From: Planctomycetota bacterium
Lineage (GTDB): Bacteria; Planctomycetota; J058; JAJDCQ01
Assembly: GCA_029260755.1 (NCBI GenBank)
Contig: JAJDCQ010000216.1
Location: 79,215 to 143,214, forward strand
Direction: 5' to 3'
DNA: 64,000 nucleotides
The translations under genes were made by a program, and so were the position numbers. Each line of letters begins with the position of its first letter. Position 1 is the first letter of the stretch. The notes beneath the pieces were generated by a model. It did not search any database and had not been told where the DNA came from. It worked only from the letters and a program-made list of their open reading frames with translations. This document shows positions 41,809-51,372 of this stretch, in pieces.

Positions 41809-43674
41809 ATGACGACCACCAGCAAGAAGCCGATTCAGGAAGTCGAGAAGGTCGTCATCCGGTTCGCAGGCGACTCCGGCGACGGCATGCAGCTCACGGG
41901 AACGCAGTTCACGAGCACGAGCGCGCTCCTCGGCAACGACATCGCGACGTTCCCGGACTTCCCGTCCGAGATCCGCGCGCCCGCCGGGACGCTCCCCGGC
42001 GTCTCCGGGTTCCAGGTCCACATCGGACGCGCCGACATCCGGACGCCGGGTGACAAGCCCGACGTCCTCGTCGCGATGAACCCGGCCGCTCTCAAGGTCT
42101 GCCTCCCGGACATGGAGAACGGCACGACGATCATCGTCAACGAGGACGAGTTCACCGACGCCAACCTCGAGAAGGCGACCTGGACCTCGAACCCGCTCGA
42201 GGACGGCTCGCTGACCAAGTTCCGCCTCGTGAAGGCCGGCCTCACCAGCCTCACGATGAACGCCCTCGAGGACGTGAAGGAGCTCAACAAGGCGGGCAAG
42301 GCTCGCTGCAAGAACCTCTTCGCCCTCGGGATGGTCTACTACCTGTTCGACCGCCCGATGGAGCCGACCCTCAAGTGGCTCGAGGCGAAGTTCAAGAAGA
42401 AGTCGCAGGTGCTCGTCGACTCGAACCAGAAGGTGCTCAAGGCGGGTTACTACTACGCCGACACCGTCGAGATGTTCACGAGCGTCTACAAGATCGCCGC
42501 GGCGACCCACATGGAGCCGGGCGAATACCGCCAGATCACGGGCAACGAGGCGACGGCCTACGGCCTCTGCGCCGCGAGCGTGAAGGCCGGCGTGCCGCTG
42601 TTCTACGGCAGCTACCCGATCACGCCCGCCTCGGACGTGCTCCACAACCTCGCGCAGCTCAAGAACTACAACGTGATGACGTTCCAGGCCGAGGACGAGA
42701 TCGCCGGCATCGGCACCGCGATCGGAGCCTCGTTCGCGGGCCTGATCGCCGCGACCGGGACGAGCAGCCCGGGCGTCTGCCTCAAGGGTGAGGCGCTCGG
42801 ACTGGCCGTCATGACCGAGCTTCCGCTCGTCCTCATCAACGTCCAGCGCGGCGGTCCGAGCACCGGGCTCCCGACGAAGACCGAGCAGGCCGACCTGCTC
42901 ATGTCCCTCTACGGTCGGAACGGCGAGAGCCCCATCGTCGTCCTCGCGCCGAACTCGCCGAGCGACTGCTTCGAGATGGCCTACGAGGCGGTCCGGATCG
43001 CGACGAAGTACATGACACCGGTCGTCCTCCTCTCCGATGGCTACATCGCGAACGGCACCGAGCCCTGGCTCCTTCCGGACGCCAGCAAGCTCCCGCCGGT
43101 CGAGATCACCTACCGGACCGACCCCGAGAACTTCCAGGCCTACGCGCGCAACGAGAACCTGGCGCGGCCGTGGGTGAAGCTCGGATCGCCGGGCCTCGCG
43201 CATCGGATCGGCGGCCTCGAGAAGAAGGACGGCTCGGGCGACGTGAACATGCAGCCCGAGAACCATCAGAGGATGTGTGAGCTCCGTCAGGCGAAGGTCG
43301 ACAAGGTCGCCGACGAGATCCCGCCTCTTGACTACGACGTCAACGGTGGCGACGACCTCCTCGTCCTCGGTTGGGGCGGGACGTACGGCTCGATCCACAT
43401 GGCGGCGGTGGAGTGGAACAAGGAGAACCCCGACAAGAAGGTCTCCTCGGCCCACATCCGACACATCAGCCCGTTCCCGAAGAACACGGGTGAGTTCGTC
43501 AAGAAGTTCAAGAAGGTCCTCATCCCCGAGCTGAACAACGGGCAGCTCTCGCTCTTGATCCGGGGCAAGTTCGCGATCGACGCGGCCGAGCTCCACAAGA
43601 TGATGGGTCGACCCTTCATGGTCTCCGAGCTCAAGGAGGCCTTCGCCGCTCAGCTCAACGGAGGTGCCAAGTGA
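41809..43674 (+). CDS. korA: 2-oxoacid:ferredoxin oxidoreductase alpha subunit (gamma-alpha fusion)
   Basis: With KorB this enzyme splits 2-oxoglutarate (or another 2-oxoacid) with CoA into the acyl-CoA, CO2 and reduced ferredoxin, and can run backwards in the reductive TCA cycle. The 621-residue product joins the gamma-type domain (VVIRFAGDSGDGMQLTG, residues about 15-200) to the pyrimidine-binding alpha domain (EATAYGLCAASVKAGV, YPITPASDVLHNLA, QRGGPSTGLPTKTEQADL). The last motif is characteristic of the KorA/VorB group. Substrate cannot be set from sequence alone; 2-oxoglutarate is the usual one for two-subunit forms. KorB follows with a 4-bp overlap. Confidence 0.93.
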   Translation: MTTTSKKPIQEVEKVVIRFAGDSGDGMQLTGTQFTSTSALLGNDIATFPDFPSEIRAPAGTLPGVSGFQVHIGRADIRTPGDKPDVLVAMNPAALKVCLPDMENGTTIIVNEDEFTDANLEKATWTSNPLEDGSLTKFRLVKAGLTSLTMNALEDVKELNKAGKARCKNLFALGMVYYLFDRPMEPTLKWLEAKFKKKSQVLVDSNQKVLKAGYYYADTVEMFTSVYKIAAATHMEPGEYRQITGNEATAYGLCAASVKAGVPLFYGSYPITPASDVLHNLAQLKNYNVMTFQAEDEIAGIGTAIGASFAGLIAATGTSSPGVCLKGEALGLAVMTELPLVLINVQRGGPSTGLPTKTEQADLLMSLYGRNGESPIVVLAPNSPSDCFEMAYEAVRIATKYMTPVVLLSDGYIANGTEPWLLPDASKLPPVEITYRTDPENFQAYARNENLARPWVKLGSPGLAHRIGGLEKKDGSGDVNMQPENHQRMCELRQAKVDKVADEIPPLDYDVNGGDDLLVLGWGGTYGSIHMAAVEWNKENPDKKVSSAHIRHISPFPKNTGEFVKKFKKVLIPELNNGQLSLLIRGKFAIDAAELHKMMGRPFMVSELKEAFAAQLNGGAK

Positions 43675-45236
43675 CCGAAGCTGCGACCAAGGAGGCCCCG
43701 GCGCTCAAGCGCGGCGACTTCGCCTCCGATCAGGACGTTCGGTGGTGCCCCGGCTGCGGGGACTACACCGTGCTCTTCGGGGTGCACAACACCCTCGCGA
43801 AGCTCGGGCGCCCGCCGCACGAGAACGTGTTCATCTCGGGGATCGGCTGCAGCAGCCGCTTCCCGTACTACATGGCGACCTACGGCTTCCACACCATCCA
43901 CGGGCGGGCGGCGACGATCGCCAGCGGCGTGAAGAGCGCCAACCCCGACCTGGCGGTGTGGATGATCACGGGTGACGGCGACGGGATGAGCATCGGCGCG
44001 AACCACCTGATGCACGCGATGCGCCGGAACATCGACATCAACATCCTGCTCATCAACAACAAGATCTACGGCCTGACGAAGGGCCAGTACTCGCCGTGCT
44101 CCGAGCAGGGCAAGGTCACCAAGACCTCGCCGCTCGGCTCGATCGAGCAGCCGGTCAACCCGCTCTGCTTCGCCATGGCGGCCCGGGCGACGTTCGTCGC
44201 GCGGACCCACGATGGTGACGCCAAGCACATGCAGGCGATGCTCGAGCGCGCGGCGAAGCACAAGGGCGTCTCGTTCGTCGAGATCTACCAGAACTGCAAG
44301 ATCTTCAACGACGGGATCCACGCCTCGATCAACGCGCGCGAGGTGCGGGGCGAGCGCCTCGTCTACATCGAGCACGGCAAGCCGCTCGTCTTCGGGAACA
44401 CGAAGAACAAGTGCATCAAGATGACCGGGCTCGACCCGGAGGTCGTCGAGTTCGACCCCGAGGCGGGGCCGCCGGCCGACGCGCTCATCATGAACGAGAA
44501 GCACGACACCGAGAGCCTGGCCTACGCTCTGACCCAGATGGACTACCCCGACTACCCGGTGCCGATGGGCGTGCTGCGTGACGTCGATCGCCCGACCTAC
44601 GACAGCCGGCTCCACGAGCAGGTGGCCGAGGCGAAGGAGAAGCTCGGCGAGGGTGACCTCACCAAGCTCTTCCGTCGCGGCGCCGAGACGTGGGTGATCG
44701 AGGCGCCGAAGGCCAAGGGCGAGACGGTCTCGGGTCACCTCGAGAGCGTCGACGCCAACGACATGGAGGTCGGCGAGGAGAAGGAGTCCTACGAGCAGGA
44801 CATCGAGGACTCCCTCACCAAGGCCGAGCCGTCCGAGCTCGAGAGGATCCTGACCGGCTCCCAGCTCAAGGACGTCAAGGCGCAGGCCGACACCGTCTTC
44901 GTGAAGCGGAACGACAACGTCGCGTCCGTCCTCGAGAAGATGCGTGGAGGCGACCATCTCAAGACCGTCCTGGTCGAGGGCGACAAGGGAGCGATCGCGG
45001 GCATCATCACCGAGCGCGACCTGCTCCTGCGCCTGCCCGACGGCGTCGACATCAAGAACGTCGTCGTCGCGCAGCTCATGACCCCGAACCCCGAATGCCT
45101 CAAGGGAACGGACTCGATCGCCTGCGGCCTGAACTTCATGGGAAGCCGCGGTTACCGCCGCGTCCCCGTGATCCACGACAAGGCGATCAAGGTGCTGAGC
45201 GCCGACGACCTGCTCGACTTCATCCGCGACGCCTAG
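43671..45236 (+). CDS. korB: 2-oxoacid:ferredoxin oxidoreductase beta subunit fused to a CBS pair
   Basis: The 521-residue subunit binds thiamine diphosphate and one 4Fe-4S cluster. The cluster cysteines are C26 and C29 (WCPGCGDY), C60 (GIGCSS) and C209 (YQNCKI). The thiamine motif is GDGDGMSIG (101-109) followed by NNKIYG (129-134). The normal subunit ends near residue 320-340. After a charged linker (EEKESYEQDIEDS) a full CBS pair occupies about 393-521 (VFVKRNDNVASVLEKM, GIITERDLLLRLPDGVDIKN, LMTPNPECLKGTD). Such a fusion is unusual. The GTG start overlaps the korA stop (GTGA) behind a strong GGAGGT. Confidence 0.93.
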   Translation: MTEAATKEAPALKRGDFASDQDVRWCPGCGDYTVLFGVHNTLAKLGRPPHENVFISGIGCSSRFPYYMATYGFHTIHGRAATIASGVKSANPDLAVWMITGDGDGMSIGANHLMHAMRRNIDINILLINNKIYGLTKGQYSPCSEQGKVTKTSPLGSIEQPVNPLCFAMAARATFVARTHDGDAKHMQAMLERAAKHKGVSFVEIYQNCKIFNDGIHASINAREVRGERLVYIEHGKPLVFGNTKNKCIKMTGLDPEVVEFDPEAGPPADALIMNEKHDTESLAYALTQMDYPDYPVPMGVLRDVDRPTYDSRLHEQVAEAKEKLGEGDLTKLFRRGAETWVIEAPKAKGETVSGHLESVDANDMEVGEEKESYEQDIEDSLTKAEPSELERILTGSQLKDVKAQADTVFVKRNDNVASVLEKMRGGDHLKTVLVEGDKGAIAGIITERDLLLRLPDGVDIKNVVVAQLMTPNPECLKGTDSIACGLNFMGSRGYRRVPVIHDKAIKVLSADDLLDFIRDA

Positions 45237-45267
45237 GCGCCCGCGCTGAAGCCGTGAGAAGCACCGC

Positions 45268-45302
45268 GAAGCGCGGGAGAGGCAACCCCTCTCCCGCGCT
45301 TC
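45268..45302 (+). terminator. Strong terminator hairpin after korB
   Basis: GAAGCGCGGGAGAGG (45268-45282) pairs perfectly with CCTCTCCCGCGCTTC (45288-45302) across a 5-base loop, followed by GTCATTTTG. It lies 32 bases after the korB stop and should end the CBS-korAB transcript, keeping the next gene on its own promoter. Confidence 0.75.
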
Positions 45303-45431
45303 GTCATTTTGATGATGATCCACGCAAGAAGCGCAAAGGGATGAGTTGGTTGGGCGCGCGTGAACGAGAACGAGGGTGCTTCCGATCGCCTGCGCCGAAC
45401 AAACACGGCAGGGCGAACCGCGCCATCCGGT

Positions 45432-45519
45432 GCAATCCGCGTAGTCCGCGTAATCCGCGGTTACGTTTCTCGGCGTGACGCGAGTGGGAACCGCGGATTG
45501 CGCGGATTACGCGGATTGC
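45432..45519. repeat. Inverted repeat built from 9-bp CGCGGATT units
   Basis: The left arm (45432-45462) and right arm (45489-45519) are reverse complements with two mismatches; each holds three 9-base units of the form CGCGGATTn. They are 26 bases apart. The pattern equals that of the element at 33873 with A-to-G changes (CACAGATT to CGCGGATT). The rest of the 369-bp gap between korB and the HerA-Lon gene shows the terminator at 45268 and nothing else I can name. Confidence 0.75.
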
Positions 45520-45605
45520 GAGCTGCAGCCGTCCGAGTCCTTGCCGACGCGCTCGGTCTCGAGAAACTGAATGGCAGACTCCCTCGACGGAGCGGATGAA
45601 CCCAA

Positions 45606-48512
45606 ATGTCTGAGCTTCTCCTCGGCCGTGACGCAACCGGCCAACCCCTCCACCTTCCCCTCAAGACCATGCTCCGGCACGCCGTCTGCCTCGGCTCGTC
45701 CGGCTCCGGCAAGACCGTCGCCTGCAAGGTCATCGTCGAGGAGTACATCCGGCGCGGCATCCCCGTCATCGCCGTCGATCCCCAGGGCGACATAGCGTCC
45801 CTCGCCCGGGTCGCCGACGAGGAGACGGTCGTCGCGAAGGGGACGCCGGCCGAGGTTCGGACCGGCTTTCTGAGGAAGGCGCAGGTGGTCGTCTGGACGC
45901 CGGGCTCCGCGCTCGGCGTGCCGATCTCGGTCAACCCGCTCGCCGCGACCTCGTCCCCCTCCGGCGCCGCGGCCGAGGGGCAGGAGGAGGAGCTCCTTCG
46001 TGACATCGCCTTCGCCGCCGAGGGCCTCGCCGACCTGGCCGGGTTCGACCTCAAGAGCAAGGACGGACGCTACGTCACCGCCCTCTTCGGGCTCGTCATT
46101 CGATTCGCCGCCGACCACGGCAAGCCGCTCGAGGGGATCGGCCCGCTCCTGAAGCTCCTCTCCTCGATGCCGAAGGAGCTCGCCGATCAGGTCTCGAGCG
46201 TCGTCTCCGAGAAGCTGTCCGATGAGGTCGTCCGGCGCCTCCGGATGCTCACGATGGGGCCGCAGAGCCTCATGCTCACCGGCGGCGTCCCCCTCGACGT
46301 CGACACCCTCCTCGGGCGCAACGATGAGGAACTCCGCGCCAGCGGGCGCGCGCGCCTCTCGGTCGTCTACCTCAACACCCTCGGGTCCGACCGCGAGCGG
46401 CAGTTCTTCCTCGGCCAGCTCGCCCAGGCGGTCTACCGCTGGATGCTCGAGCACCCGAGCACGACGCCGCAGGCGCTCTTCTACGTCGACGAGGTGGCGC
46501 CCTACATCCCGCCCGTCCGGAAGCCGGTCTGCAAGGACGCCCTGAAGCTCCTCCTTCGCCAGGCTCGGAAGTACGGCCTCAGTTGCCTCCTCGCCACCCA
46601 GAGCCCCGGCGACATCGACTACACGGCGCTCAGCCAGATCGGCACGTGGAACCTCGGGCGGCTGATGACGCGGCAGGAGCTCAAGAAGGTCCAGAGCGTG
46701 CTCGAGTCGATCGCGCCGACGGCCGCCGAGGAGATCGCCGCCGAGCTTCCCTCGCTCAAGCCCGGTCAGTTCCGGCTGGTCTGTCCCGACGCGTTCAAGG
46801 CGCCGGTCAGCCTCCGGGTGCGCTGGCTCGTCACCGAGCACCGGACCCTCGACGACGACGGCATCGCGAGCGCGACCGACCCGGACCTCCGGGCCGACCT
46901 CGAGAGGCTCGCGGGGATCGACGAGGAGCCCGGCCACGGTGGGCCGGCCAGCCCGGTCGACGAGTCCGACCCGAGCGCCGGGCCGGCCGTCGGACGGGCG
47001 GAGGTGGCCGTCCTCGCGGTGACCGGCGATGGCGAGGGCGACGTCAACGCGTGCGAGATCGTCGTGCAGCGGGGCGGCAACGGAAAGATCACCGCGCTCG
47101 GAGGGCAGACGCGCGTCAGCAAGGAGGCGATCAAGGTCGCCTGGGAGGCGGCCAGCCTCCTCCTGCGCCAGAACGCGATCGAGCTCCCCCGCGAGTTCGA
47201 TCGGCGCTACGACGTGACCGTGCTCGACACGCGCCTCGCGGTGAAGAAGGACGGCCCGAGCGCCGGCCTCGCCTACCTGACGGGCATCATCGCCGCCCTG
47301 CGCGAGCGGGCGCCGCGCCGCGACGTCGCGATGACCGGCGAGATCACCATGCTCGGCAAGGTGCTCGAGGTCGGCGGCATCGAGGAGAAGGCGAAGGCCG
47401 CCTACGAGGCCGGCTACGCGACGATCGTCGTCCCGGCGGAGAACAAGGGCGACGTCGCGATGCTGCCGCGGGCGCTCCGCGACGCGATCGAGGTCGTCCC
47501 GGTCGCCACGATCGTCGAGGCGCTCCCGGTGATCTTCGGGAAGGCGAAGCGCGAGCGGCCGGTCCCGCCCGAGAAGCCGCTCGACCTCAGCGGCGAGGCC
47601 GAGGTCTCGCGCGAGGAGCCGGCGGCGAAGGCGACGCCGGCCGCGCCGGCCGCGGCCCCGGCCACCCCGACGCCCGTCGCCGCGCCCGTCGCCCGACCCG
47701 AGCCGCCGGACGAGCCGAAGACGTCCGAGGACCGCGTCCTGGCTCTCCTCGCGAAGGAGCCGACGGCGTTCGACTACGACGAGATCACCGAGCGGGTGGA
47801 GGACGCCCGAAACACGGTCACCCGGGCCGTCCGGAAGCTCCTCAAGGGCGGCCTCATCAGGCGGGCGAAGCGCGGCCGCAAGCACGTCCACTACCACGCA
47901 GACCACGCCCTCCTCCCCGACTGGGACCTCCTCGGCCCGGTCGAGGCCGTCAAGCTGGCCGTCTTCGAGCCGGACGCCCGCCGCCGCGCCGAGAAGGACC
48001 TGGCGACCTCGATGCTCGTCTTCACCCGCGAGGAGGTCGCCTCCCTCGCGCTCGGACACCTCCCGATCTACCGCCTGAAGTTCTCGGCGAAGGTGACCGA
48101 GGGGTGGATCTTCACCCGCACCGTCGAGCGGCGCGACTGCCTCTACTTCAACGGGCTGACCGGCGACCTGCTCACGTTCGTGAAGGGCACCGGCTTCTCG
48201 TTCGAGGCCGAGACGCCGGCCAACCCGGTCGAGGTGGTCGACCTCGACGACCTGGCGTGCCTCGAGACCGCGATGCCCGGCGAGCTCGAGCTGCTGGCCG
48301 ACGAGATGAACGCGCTCGTCGGCGCGGCGACCGTCGAGAAGGCCGCCGCGAAGAAGTTCGACCTCGAGGTGCTCGAGATCGACCTCGTCTTCCTGCCGGT
48401 CTGGCGCGCGCTGATCCGCGACAAGGAGAACCGGAGCGAGCGCGACCTCTTCATCGACGGATACGGCGGCCACCCGATGGCATTGCCGCGCCCGGCGCGC
48501 TCGGGTCGCTGA
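45606..48512 (+). CDS. HerA/FtsK-like ATPase fused to a Lon (S16) protease domain and a winged helix
   Basis: This 968-residue protein has three recognisable parts. Residues 1-440 are a HerA/DUF87-type hexameric ATPase: Walker A GSSGSGKT (30-37), VIAVDPQGDIASLAR, Walker B ALFYVDE (290-296), the LLATQSPGDID sensor and GTWNLGRLMTRQEL with a possible Arg finger. Residues about 460-640 are a Lon proteolytic domain with Ser552 (KKDGPSAGLAYLTGI) and Lys595 (LEVGGIEEKAKAAYEAGY), both in their canonical motifs. After a Pro/Ala linker comes a winged helix (about 705-765; DARNTVTRAVRKLLKGGLI) and a 200-residue end of unknown fold. In Lon itself an AAA+ module precedes this protease; here a DNA-translocase-type motor replaces it. 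Substrate and DNA binding are inferred. Confidence 0.88.
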   Translation: MSELLLGRDATGQPLHLPLKTMLRHAVCLGSSGSGKTVACKVIVEEYIRRGIPVIAVDPQGDIASLARVADEETVVAKGTPAEVRTGFLRKAQVVVWTPGSALGVPISVNPLAATSSPSGAAAEGQEEELLRDIAFAAEGLADLAGFDLKSKDGRYVTALFGLVIRFAADHGKPLEGIGPLLKLLSSMPKELADQVSSVVSEKLSDEVVRRLRMLTMGPQSLMLTGGVPLDVDTLLGRNDEELRASGRARLSVVYLNTLGSDRERQFFLGQLAQAVYRWMLEHPSTTPQALFYVDEVAPYIPPVRKPVCKDALKLLLRQARKYGLSCLLATQSPGDIDYTALSQIGTWNLGRLMTRQELKKVQSVLESIAPTAAEEIAAELPSLKPGQFRLVCPDAFKAPVSLRVRWLVTEHRTLDDDGIASATDPDLRADLERLAGIDEEPGHGGPASPVDESDPSAGPAVGRAEVAVLAVTGDGEGDVNACEIVVQRGGNGKITALGGQTRVSKEAIKVAWEAASLLLRQNAIELPREFDRRYDVTVLDTRLAVKKDGPSAGLAYLTGIIAALRERAPRRDVAMTGEITMLGKVLEVGGIEEKAKAAYEAGYATIVVPAENKGDVAMLPRALRDAIEVVPVATIVEALPVIFGKAKRERPVPPEKPLDLSGEAEVSREEPAAKATPAAPAAAPATPTPVAAPVARPEPPDEPKTSEDRVLALLAKEPTAFDYDEITERVEDARNTVTRAVRKLLKGGLIRRAKRGRKHVHYHADHALLPDWDLLGPVEAVKLAVFEPDARRRAEKDLATSMLVFTREEVASLALGHLPIYRLKFSAKVTEGWIFTRTVERRDCLYFNGLTGDLLTFVKGTGFSFEAETPANPVEVVDLDDLACLETAMPGELELLADEMNALVGAATVEKAAAKKFDLEVLEIDLVFLPVWRALIRDKENRSERDLFIDGYGGHPMALPRPARSGR

Positions 48513-48596
48513 CGGAGAGGGCCGTCGGCAGAGCCTTCACCGGGCTCGGGCGTCAGTCAGGTGAATGGAGCTCGCGACGAAAGCGTCCCGCCGGCG

Positions 48597-51179
48597 CTAC
48601 GGCAGGGTCAGCGCGACCGGCGCCGTCTCGGCGGCGGCGACCGTGACCTCGGCGACCTGCTCGGGCTGACCATCGCCGCGGCTCACTCGCACCCGGTAGG
48701 CGCCCGGGGCGACGTCGTCGCGACGAAACAGGCCCCGCGCGTCGGTTCGGGTCGGCGTGATCGCGAGGAGGCGACCCTCCTCGGTCGGGCTCGCCTGACC
48801 CTGGAACGGCTCGATCACCACGCGGGCCCCCGAGATCGGCGCGCCGTCGGGACCGGTCGCGTTCACCTCGATCGCGCCGCCGCGGACGAGGGTGACGCGG
48901 ATCGGCTCCGCGCTGGGGGCGGGCACGTCGACGAGGGCGGGCACCCGCGCGAAGCCGGGCGCGACGACGCTGAACCGGTGACGCCCGGCCGCGAGCCCGC
49001 TCAGCTCGAGGATGCCGTCGGCGCGCGTCGCGCGACCGAACGCGCTCCAGTCGGGCATCGCGTCGACGCCGACCAGGCTCGCCCGCGCCCCCGAGACCGG
49101 CTGGCCCTCGGGGTCGACGACGAGCAGCCGCGCGTCTGCGCCGCGGGTGACCTCGATCGTGCCGAGGTCGGTGATCGCGTCGGGCGCCACGACAACCGGG
49201 CCGGCCCGCACGGCGACGTAGCCGGCGCCGGAGATGTGGACGGTGACCTCCTCGGCCGGCGCCGCGAGGACGGCCGAGCCGTCCTCGTCGGTCCCGGAGA
49301 AGCCGACCGAGACCGTCTTCACCTCCCCCATCGTGGCGGTCGAGAGATCGGTCTCGGGTCGGACGATCAGGACGCTCAATCCCGGCACGCCCTCCTTCGT
49401 CGTCGCGTCGACCACCCGGAGGGTCAGCTCCCCCTGGGCAAGCTCGATCGCGACGCGCTCGACCGGACCCTGCCCGATCTCCACCTCGGGGCCGGCCATC
49501 TTGCCGACGCGCGTCGCGTAGGTGCCCGGTCGGACCCCATCGATCGCGAAGGCGCCGGCCGCGTCGGTCCGCCCGGCGACGCGCGCCCACGGATCGCCCG
49601 GGGCGACGAGCTCGAGGTTCGCGTCGGCGACCGGTCCGCCGCCGGATGCGCGCACCGTCCCCTCCACCCGGACGCCGTCGTCGAGGTCGAAGTCGACCCG
49701 CACCGTCTCGGCGGCGCGGACGACGACCGAGGCCGATCGCACCCGCGGCTTCGCCGCAGCGGTGACCCGATACTGGCCCGGGGCGAGGCCGGTGACCGCG
49801 AAGTGGCCCCCGACATCGACCTCGGCGCCCGGACCGTTCCAGCCGACCGGGCCGCCGGTCACGGTGACGGTCGCCGACTCGTCGTCGCCCAGCCCGGCGA
49901 CGATGCCCTCGATGCTCCCTCCGGCGGCGAGCGCGATCGTCACGTTCTCGAGCCCGCCGACGTCAGGGAGGATGAGCTCCTCGCGGGCCGGCTCGAACGC
50001 CTCGTGGGTGACGTGCACGATCGCGGGACCGGGGGTGAGGTGCTCGATCCGGAACGCGCCCGACTCGTCGGTCGTCGCACCCTTCGCGGAGCCTCGCTTG
50101 CCCTTGCCCTTGCCCCGGCCGGCGTCGCCGTCGTCGGCGCTCTGATCGACGGAGATCGAAGCGCCGAAGACGGGACGCTCGGCGGCATCGACGACGCGGC
50201 CGGCGAGGACGACGCCGGTGGCGAGCTCGATCACGATCCCGTCGCGGCGCTGGTCGGCGGCGACCGGGATCGCGTTGTCGGGCTTCGCCGGGGCGAACCC
50301 ATCGCTCTGCGCCTCGAGCCGGTAGTCCGCCGGCTGGAGGCCGGTGATGAGGAAGCGCCCCTCGTCATCGGAGACCGCGCGGCCGGCGCGCGGGGAGCTC
50401 GCCTTCGCCGAGAGACCGCTCTTGCCGCCTTTGCCTCCCTTGCCGCCGCCGGTGCCGGTGCCGTCGATCGGTGTGGCCGACACGATCGCGCCGGCGACCG
50501 GCGCGCCGGTCGCTCGCTCGAGGACGACGCCGGCGAGGCCGGCGCCCGAGCTCAGGACGACGCGAAGGTCCGCGCCGGCCGGGACGTCTTCTCGTACGGT
50601 GGGCAGGAACGCCGGGCGATCCTCGGGGAGCGACTCATCCCAGTCGTCGTCCTTGCCCTTGCCCTTTCCCTTCGCGCCCGCGTTCGGCTCGAAGTAGAGC
50701 TGGTGGTCGGCGCCCTCCGTGACGCCCTCGAGAACGAACCGGCCGTCCTCGCCGGTCGCGGTGTGCTGCCAGCTCCCGCCCTTCTTCCCGTCTCCCTTTC
50801 CCGAGCTCGAGGCGGACCACCAGATGCCGACGCCGGGGACCGGCGCGGCGGCGCCGTCGACGACGACGCCGCTGATCGTGGACGCCGCGGGAGGCTCGAC
50901 GGTGTCGGCCTCGGGCGCGGCCTCGGGCGTCGCGAGCTCGGGCTCGGGGATCGGGACGGCCGCGGGAGCCCGGACCGGCGCGGCCTCGGGCTCGGGCGCC
51001 GCGACGGCGCCGTCGGCGCGCTCCGCTGAGCGATCGGGGGCCGACGCGACCCGCACCGGCGCCGAGGTCTGCTCGACCGGCGGGGTTCGCAGGAAGATCG
51101 CCCAGAGCGCGACGACGAGGAGGACGACGAGCCCGGCCACGGCGCCGTCTCGGGCTCCTGCTCGGAGGTGGTCACGCAT
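48597..51179 (-). CDS. Membrane-anchored protein of carboxypeptidase-regulatory-like repeats
   Basis: The 860-residue product has one N-terminal membrane anchor (VAGLVVLLVVALWAIFL) and a Pro/Ala/Glu linker. Eight or so beta-sandwich modules of the carboxypeptidase regulatory-like type follow, each with the pattern DGRFVLEGVTEG, GRFLITGLQPADYRLEA or GAFAIDGVRPGTYATRV. Three inserts are Gly/Lys-rich (KGKGKGK, GGGKGGKGGK). Such proteins are surface or periplasmic scaffolds; no enzyme domain is seen. It faces the HerA-Lon gene end-to-end with 84 bp between the stops. Confidence 0.88.
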   Translation of the reverse strand: MRDHLRAGARDGAVAGLVVLLVVALWAIFLRTPPVEQTSAPVRVASAPDRSAERADGAVAAPEPEAAPVRAPAAVPIPEPELATPEAAPEADTVEPPAASTISGVVVDGAAAPVPGVGIWWSASSSGKGDGKKGGSWQHTATGEDGRFVLEGVTEGADHQLYFEPNAGAKGKGKGKDDDWDESLPEDRPAFLPTVREDVPAGADLRVVLSSGAGLAGVVLERATGAPVAGAIVSATPIDGTGTGGGKGGKGGKSGLSAKASSPRAGRAVSDDEGRFLITGLQPADYRLEAQSDGFAPAKPDNAIPVAADQRRDGIVIELATGVVLAGRVVDAAERPVFGASISVDQSADDGDAGRGKGKGKRGSAKGATTDESGAFRIEHLTPGPAIVHVTHEAFEPAREELILPDVGGLENVTIALAAGGSIEGIVAGLGDDESATVTVTGGPVGWNGPGAEVDVGGHFAVTGLAPGQYRVTAAAKPRVRSASVVVRAAETVRVDFDLDDGVRVEGTVRASGGGPVADANLELVAPGDPWARVAGRTDAAGAFAIDGVRPGTYATRVGKMAGPEVEIGQGPVERVAIELAQGELTLRVVDATTKEGVPGLSVLIVRPETDLSTATMGEVKTVSVGFSGTDEDGSAVLAAPAEEVTVHISGAGYVAVRAGPVVVAPDAITDLGTIEVTRGADARLLVVDPEGQPVSGARASLVGVDAMPDWSAFGRATRADGILELSGLAAGRHRFSVVAPGFARVPALVDVPAPSAEPIRVTLVRGGAIEVNATGPDGAPISGARVVIEPFQGQASPTEEGRLLAITPTRTDARGLFRRDDVAPGAYRVRVSRGDGQPEQVAEVTVAAAETAPVALTLP

Positions 51180-51372
51180 CGGTTTCGTTCTCCAACGATC
51201 TCGGGCGGGCCCTCAACCTAGCTCCCCGGCGCGGCGACGCAAGAGCGGAGGACGGCTCCTCCGCTCCTTCGCGTCGAGGTCCGACGTCGGTATGATCGGG
51301 CTCACCCTTGGGATGGATGGGCTCGCGCGTCTCGGCGGACGGCCGGAGCGTGCGCTCCCCGAGACGCGAAGC

